Part shown: in pieces, positions 59,774-64,000 of the stretch | Position numbering within the stretch: the first letter of the stretch is position 1 | Layout of the letters: each line of letters opens with the position of its first letter | Source of the DNA: Oscillospiraceae bacterium | Lineage (GTDB): Bacteria > Bacillota > Clostridia > Oscillospirales > Ruminococcaceae | Direction: 5' to 3' | NCBI GenBank assembly: GCA_030539275.1 | Contig: JAUNSK010000006.1 | Span: 95,198 to 159,197, forward strand | Length of the DNA stretch: 64,000 nt | Made by a program: the position numbers and the translations under genes | Notes under the pieces: generated by a model | What the model was told of the DNA's origin: nothing | The model's database searches: none | The model's input: the letters and a program-made list of their open reading frames with translations, nothing else

Positions 59774-61321
59774 GTGAATTATAACTATTTTGATTTTTTT
59801 GAAAAATATGCTGAAGAAACAGGTTCAAAACCGTTAATTACAATTGATGATGTAAGTCTCACATATCATGATTTCCATATTATAAGAAACAAACTGGCAT
59901 CTGCTCTTAAAATGAATGGAATATCAGAAAATAAAAAGGTTGGATTAATAATTCCGAATTCACTGGTCTGGTATAAGATTTTCTGGTCTGCCATTCAGCT
60001 TGGTGCTCAGCCGGTACCGATGGATCCGCAAAGCGGAGAGCTCGAACTGAACAGACTTCTTGATGTTACTACTGTAGAGATATGTTTTGTTGCGATAAAG
60101 TACAGAAACAATCATATTCTTGAAACAGTAAAAAAAATAATAGGTTCACATAAAAATATAAGAAAAATAGTAGTTGTAGATGAAAGCTTTGAAGATACTG
60201 GTGATGGTTTATTTGTATCATTTAACAGCTTCCTCAATGAAGCAGAATGCAAAAACGCTTTACCTGTTTATCAGGCTGATGATGATCATGTAATGTCACT
60301 TGCATGTACATCCGGAAGCACAGGTAATCCAAAAGTTCTTTCAGTTCCTTACCAGGGATTTTATGAAGCAATAAAAGACATTTCTGATTATCTTGAATTC
60401 AATTCAGATGACGTAATGATGATAGGCATGCCACTATATCACCAGGGCGGCTTCGGAATGGGTCTTCAGACAGTCATGAAGGGCGGATCTGTTATTTATC
60501 AGCCGCAGTTCGAACCTGTAAAATTTCTTAAGACCGTAGAAAAATATAAAGTCAGTGTTATCCAGCTTACTTCAACTCTTGCAAAAATTCTTTTGTCTGT
60601 GCCTGACTTTGACAGTTATGATCTGTCAACTGTCAAGGTATGCTATTTTGCAGGTGAAGTTCTTCCGCGTGATATTGCAGATTTCTTTGTAAAGAAGCTG
60701 CATATCAGAGTAATCAATGTTATCGGCTCATCAGAAACTGCCACAATGGTAGTCTGGGATTCAGATACAGACTTTGAAACAGACCCAAGTGATTTCAGGG
60801 AACTGCCGTTTACTAAGACAAGAGTAATCGATGATTTCGGCAATCCTGTTGAACCCGGCACTCCCGGAGAGTTATGTATATTTACTACAGCAGTTATTTT
60901 CAACTATTTTGGAAATCCTGAAGAGTCCAAAAGTAAAGTAGTTAATTACGACGGTAAACGATGGTTCAGGACAGGGGATCTGGTTACAACACAGCCTGAC
61001 GGAAGGCTTCGTTTTGTAGGCAGAAGCAAGAGAATAATTAAAAGAGGTGCAAACCTCGTTCATGCTGAAGAGGTTGAATCATTTATTCTTACGCATCCGA
61101 AAATCCAGGCCGTTGCTGTAACAGCTGAAGATCATCCGGTAATAGGCCAGCAGATCGTGGCTTATATTCAGACAGTTGACAACGAAAAAATCACAAGAGG
61201 CAATCTTGCATCTTACTTTGCAGGAAAGCTTGCAGCATATAAGATACCTGACAAAGTTGTTATTACCGAAGATCTTCCTAAGGATATCGGTAAGATTCAA
61301 TTTAAATATATACGTAAATAA
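59774..61321 (+). CDS. AMP-dependent acid ligase 1 of the cluster
   Basis: A 515-residue adenylating enzyme starting at GTG 59774, behind AAAGGAG and two bases after the hydrolase stop. The P-loop is CTSGSTGNPK (about residue 177), followed by GSSETATM, the ATP loop RTGDLVTTQ, and RSKRIIKRGANLVHAEEVE. The C-terminal catalytic Lys is in DIGKIQFK. The enzyme is of the acyl-CoA/acyl-ACP synthetase class. With ACPs and a ketosynthase nearby, it probably loads a carboxylic-acid starter onto ACP or CoA. It lies directly before ACP2, which suggests ACP2 as its partner. Specificity residues cannot be assigned by eye. Confidence 0.88.
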   Translation: MNYNYFDFFEKYAEETGSKPLITIDDVSLTYHDFHIIRNKLASALKMNGISENKKVGLIIPNSLVWYKIFWSAIQLGAQPVPMDPQSGELELNRLLDVTTVEICFVAIKYRNNHILETVKKIIGSHKNIRKIVVVDESFEDTGDGLFVSFNSFLNEAECKNALPVYQADDDHVMSLACTSGSTGNPKVLSVPYQGFYEAIKDISDYLEFNSDDVMMIGMPLYHQGGFGMGLQTVMKGGSVIYQPQFEPVKFLKTVEKYKVSVIQLTSTLAKILLSVPDFDSYDLSTVKVCYFAGEVLPRDIADFFVKKLHIRVINVIGSSETATMVVWDSDTDFETDPSDFRELPFTKTRVIDDFGNPVEPGTPGELCIFTTAVIFNYFGNPEESKSKVVNYDGKRWFRTGDLVTTQPDGRLRFVGRSKRIIKRGANLVHAEEVESFILTHPKIQAVAVTAEDHPVIGQQIVAYIQTVDNEKITRGNLASYFAGKLAAYKIPDKVVITEDLPKDIGKIQFKYIRK

Positions 61322-61365
61322 TTCTGGCATATGATACCGGATTTAAATTATTGGAGGAATAAATT

Positions 61366-61617
61366 ATGAATAACTTAAAATGGGACGAATTTGCACAAAA
61401 TATTTCTGACTATGTTGGTGTCGAAAAAAATGAAATAAATGAAGATACAGATTTATATTCAGATCTCTGTCTGGATTCACTCGGTTTATTCAGTATCGGA
61501 ATGTATCTTAATGGAATATACAAGCTTGAAGTTCCTCTGTCAACTATGGCCGTTGTAAGTAAGGTCGGTGATATGTACAGAATACTAAATGAAGAAGGCA
61601 AACCGTCTAATGGCTGA
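61366..61617 (+). CDS. Acyl carrier protein 2 of the cluster
   Basis: An 83-residue protein, ATG 61366 with TTGGAGG upstream. The attachment serine is in LCLDSLGLFSIGMYLNGIY, with the preceding DTDLYSDL typical of starter-unit carrier proteins. It differs strongly from ACP1 (53142). It overlaps the thioesterase start by 8 bp and follows AMP ligase 1, so it probably carries the activated starter. The cluster therefore has two carrier proteins, one near the acyltransferase and one near the ligases. This division suggests separate loading and extension tracks. Confidence 0.86.
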   Translation: MNNLKWDEFAQNISDYVGVEKNEINEDTDLYSDLCLDSLGLFSIGMYLNGIYKLEVPLSTMAVVSKVGDMYRILNEEGKPSNG

Positions 61618-62350
61618 TACTACTTTGTTTGTTATACCCCATGCAGGCGGGTCAGCTATGGGGTATATGAACTTCAAAAGACTGCTTGACGACTCTGTTT
61701 CTCTTGTTCCGCTTGAGCTTGCAGGCAGAGGAAAGAGAATAAAAGAACCGTGTTTTGACGATATAGAAAAATGTGCAGAAGATCTTTTTGAAAAACATAA
61801 AGACGAATTCAAAAAAGGAAATTATGCGTTCTTCGGACACAGCCTCGGAAGTCTTATAGCTTTTGCACTTTCCCGGATCCTGAAGGTAAATGGCTATCCT
61901 GACCCGATACAGATTTTCTTTTCAGGAAGACAGGCCCCTTGTGTCAATATGTCTGAAATAGTCGGATGCTATGCAGGCCTTAATGATGAAGAGTTTATAA
62001 ACAAGTTTACTTCTTTCAGCGCACTTCCTGAGGCGCTGATGAATAATAAGGAGCTTATCACTTTTATACTCCCGATACTGAGAAGTGACATATGTATGGC
62101 AGAAAATTATCATCCTGTTTATAAGGACGGAGTGCTCAGCTGTGATATCACCATACTCAGCGGTATAAATGATCTGCTTGTATCAGGACAAAATATTGAT
62201 CTGTGGAGAAAATGTACAACAGGTAAGCTTGAAGCATTCACATTTAACGGCAGCCATTTCTATTTTAATGATGCTGAACAAAGAAAATTATTATGTGATA
62301 TAATAAATAAAAAATTAGCAATTAACAGTGAGGTGTTAAAAAATGTCTGA
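61610..62350 (+). CDS. Type II thioesterase (alpha/beta hydrolase)
   Basis: A 246-residue protein; ATG 61610 overlaps the ACP2 stop, and an alternative ATG at 61589 is possible. The opening TLFVIPHAGGSAMGYMNF and the nucleophile motif FFGHSLGSLIAFALS (Ser about 85) are classic for the GrsT/TEII family that clears mis-acylated carrier proteins in polyketide and non-ribosomal peptide clusters. The Asp is in SGINDLLVS and the His in NGSHFYFND. Its presence is strong evidence for carrier-protein-bound biosynthesis rather than catabolic beta-oxidation. The 8-bp overlap with AMP ligase 2 continues the operon. Confidence 0.92.
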   Translation: MADTTLFVIPHAGGSAMGYMNFKRLLDDSVSLVPLELAGRGKRIKEPCFDDIEKCAEDLFEKHKDEFKKGNYAFFGHSLGSLIAFALSRILKVNGYPDPIQIFFSGRQAPCVNMSEIVGCYAGLNDEEFINKFTSFSALPEALMNNKELITFILPILRSDICMAENYHPVYKDGVLSCDITILSGINDLLVSGQNIDLWRKCTTGKLEAFTFNGSHFYFNDAEQRKLLCDIINKKLAINSEVLKNV

Positions 62351-63923
62351 TACATTTAATGAGGTCTATTCATGGTTTGGCAAGCAGTTTAGTGACGACC
62401 ATGAAGTTCTTTGCCTCGATGAGAAAACGATGAATCTTGGAGAGTATAAGACAAGAGTAAACGAATTGACAGCACATCTTATAAATCTTGGTGTACGTAA
62501 AGGAGACGGCGTAGGCTATACTATTAAAAACTGTCTTGATGTTATGCCGCTGTTTACAGCAATCGGTTCTATAGGAGCATTTACAATTCCGATTTTTCAT
62601 GGAATGCCTCCGGCAGCCAAAGTTCAGACATACAAAAATGTTAATGCTAAGTTTGTCGTAACAGACGCTGATCTTGCAGATGATCTGAAAAAAACTGCTG
62701 AAAATATGTCAGCACAGTTTCAGATTTTAACACTGACACCTTATAGTGATTATTATTCACTTGAAGGCAGCTGCAAAGCAGATATAGATATTTCTCAGTA
62801 TATAATTGAACATCCTGATAAAAACCTCAAACTGTTAGTCGCTTCAAGTTCAGGCACTACCGGTATTCCTAAAACTGTTGAGATATCTCAGGAAAACGTC
62901 GGCTCCGAGAATCACGCTGCTATGGAGATGATATCTGATGGCTCAGACTTAGTAGATATCAGGCACTCATGCATCGCTTTTCCATTATCCACATCAGTTA
63001 TGACCGTTATCATGTCTATGATGTTTGTAGGTCACACAGTCGTTTTCTCGGCAGATAATTCTCCGAAAAACTTTCTTACTAATATAGAAAGATGGAAATG
63101 TGAGCTTATGTCGACACCTCCGGCTTTCTACGAATCATTGCTTGTACTTAAGGATTCGAATACGCGTGACCTTTCAAGTCTTCAGGTTGTAGCTGCCGGT
63201 ATGGACTTCTGTTCACCTTCTTTGCTAAGAAGACTGCGTTCAATGTTTGTAAATGCGAAATACTTCTCAAACGGCTATGGCCTTGTAGAAACAACAAATA
63301 TATTTACATATAATACGATACGTATCGATGGTGAGGAAATAATAGGAACATCTACTCTTAAAGTATGCAAAACTGCTGAAAATACTGTGGAGATAAGAGA
63401 CGACAATAATAATCCTGTTAAAATCGGTGAAACAGGTGAGCTTTATGTAAAGGGCACAAACGTTATCGAGGGTTATCTGATAGATAATACCGGTTCAAAG
63501 GAACCTTTCAAGGATGGCTGGTTCAGAACAGGTGATATTGCACGTTTTGAAGCGGAGGATACAATTACTCTGCTTGGCAGAAGAAAATATTTTATCAAAA
63601 GGGGAGGAAAATCAGTTTCACCTATCGTTGTCCAGAATGAGCTTAACAAGGTAAGCGGCATTAAGGATTCCGGTGTTGTAGGTGTACCTCATCCGCTTTT
63701 CGGTGAAATGATCTGGGCATTTGTAGTCAAAGAAGATGGCTGCGATGTTTCTCTTAAGGATATCAAGATGCACTGCCGTGAAGCTCTTCCATATTATATG
63801 ACACCTGATCAGGTATCATTTATTGATGAGATTCCTAAAAACTCCGGCGTAGGCAAGGTAAACTTTAATAAACTCAGAGAAATGGCTCAGGAACTGCTTG
63901 ATAAAATAAATATTAAAAATTAA
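62343..63923 (+). CDS. AMP-dependent acid ligase 2 of the cluster
   Basis: A 526-residue adenylating enzyme whose start overlaps the thioesterase end. The P-loop is ASSSGTTGIPK (about residue 168), then SNGYGLVETTN, the ATP loop WFRTGDIARF, and RRKYFIKRGGKSVSPIVVQ. The catalytic Lys is in NSGVGKVNFNKL. It differs greatly from ligase 1, so the pathway may activate two different acids, or one enzyme may couple the finished acyl chain to another group. It is the last complete gene seen. No terminator follows within 77 bp and the cluster may continue beyond the right edge. Confidence 0.88.
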   Translation: MSDTFNEVYSWFGKQFSDDHEVLCLDEKTMNLGEYKTRVNELTAHLINLGVRKGDGVGYTIKNCLDVMPLFTAIGSIGAFTIPIFHGMPPAAKVQTYKNVNAKFVVTDADLADDLKKTAENMSAQFQILTLTPYSDYYSLEGSCKADIDISQYIIEHPDKNLKLLVASSSGTTGIPKTVEISQENVGSENHAAMEMISDGSDLVDIRHSCIAFPLSTSVMTVIMSMMFVGHTVVFSADNSPKNFLTNIERWKCELMSTPPAFYESLLVLKDSNTRDLSSLQVVAAGMDFCSPSLLRRLRSMFVNAKYFSNGYGLVETTNIFTYNTIRIDGEEIIGTSTLKVCKTAENTVEIRDDNNNPVKIGETGELYVKGTNVIEGYLIDNTGSKEPFKDGWFRTGDIARFEAEDTITLLGRRKYFIKRGGKSVSPIVVQNELNKVSGIKDSGVVGVPHPLFGEMIWAFVVKEDGCDVSLKDIKMHCREALPYYMTPDQVSFIDEIPKNSGVGKVNFNKLREMAQELLDKINIKN

Positions 63924-64000
63924 TAATAAAAATGGCTGATCGAAAGTGATATGTACCCAGATTTCTGGACACATTGATTTATGAATTAGACACAACACAT
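63924..64000. other. Right-edge sequence, nothing recognised
   Basis: This stretch has no open frame of note, no terminator hairpin and no ribosome site. The cluster's next gene may start beyond the edge. Confidence 0.4.

Noticed and set aside
52075-63923. Cluster as an HMG-synthase beta-branching cassette
   Set aside because: Two crotonases and a ketosynthase suggested it, but no HMG-synthase is present and the ketosynthase keeps its catalytic Cys, unlike the decarboxylating ketosynthase of such cassettes.
63945-63985. CCAGATTTCTGG palindrome near the right edge as an insertion-sequence end
   Set aside because: It vaguely resembles a terminal repeat, but there is no transposase, target duplication or second copy in the window.

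Overview
The window looks like chromosome from an anaerobic, A+T-rich Bacillota of the Ruminococcus type (Oscillospiraceae). The supporting signs are secreted proteins ending in type I dockerins (a BspA-type leucine-rich-repeat protein and a GH18 glycosidase), AdhE under Rex, a group-B-like [FeFe] hydrogenase and the maturase HydE, a PPi-type phosphofructokinase, and the MurD2/MurL route to D-glutamate in peptidoglycan. The genus is inferred from gene content only. No rRNA, tRNA, CRISPR array or recognisable transposase was seen.

Layout. 1-2.4 kb: two tandem leftward LRR surface proteins, the first cut by the window edge. 2.8-10.4 kb: a small DNA-glycosylase-like protein, then a Wadjet (JetABC) SMC-type anti-plasmid operon whose JetD-like first gene is frameshifted and has no nuclease domain. 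10.4-10.7 kb: three exact 100-bp tandem units that fold as a branched RNA, with a compensatory base-pair change in the third. 11.2-18.9 kb, leftward: an ABC-2 exporter with a peptidase-M1-like permease, a lipoprotein esterase and a two-component system. 19-24.2 kb: a second two-component system divergent from a MacB-like ABC transporter, with a direct-repeat operator candidate between them. 24.2-32.9 kb: GH18-dockerin protein, MATE pump, lone Hpt protein, small proteins, a GT-C-like membrane protein and topoisomerase III. 33-40 kb, the fermentation block: rex, a LysR regulator, adhE, an XRE/superoxide-reductase-like protein and the hydrogenase. Rex-like palindromes overlap the promoters of adhE and of the hydrogenase. 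40-44.9 kb: a 3D-domain cell-wall protein, a membrane protein, RlmA and PFK.

45-51.9 kb: a T-box leader, with specifier most likely CUU (Leu), precedes an XRE-cupin-acyl-CoA synthetase fusion, hydE, a catalytically stripped NlpC/P60-like protein, murL and murD2. Ruminococci are known to make leucine from isovalerate. A leucine-sensing T-box in front of an acyl-CoA synthetase therefore suggests an isovalerate-activating step.

52.1-63.9 kb: a tightly packed 14-gene biosynthetic cluster with its own strong promoter: acyltransferase (apparent ATT start), ACP, crotonase, hot-dog thioesterase, degenerate crotonase, second crotonase, 3-hydroxyacyl-CoA dehydrogenase, ketosynthase, MIF-type tautomerase, an alpha/beta hydrolase with a Cys nucleophile, AMP ligase, second ACP, type II thioesterase and second AMP ligase. 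It reads as a fully dissociated, ACP-based polyketide or fatty-acyl assembly line. Its beta-carbon processing uses beta-oxidation-type enzymes (crotonase/HAD) in place of FabG/FabZ, and no enoyl reductase is visible. I do not recognise it as a known pathway, and it is the best candidate here for an undescribed system.
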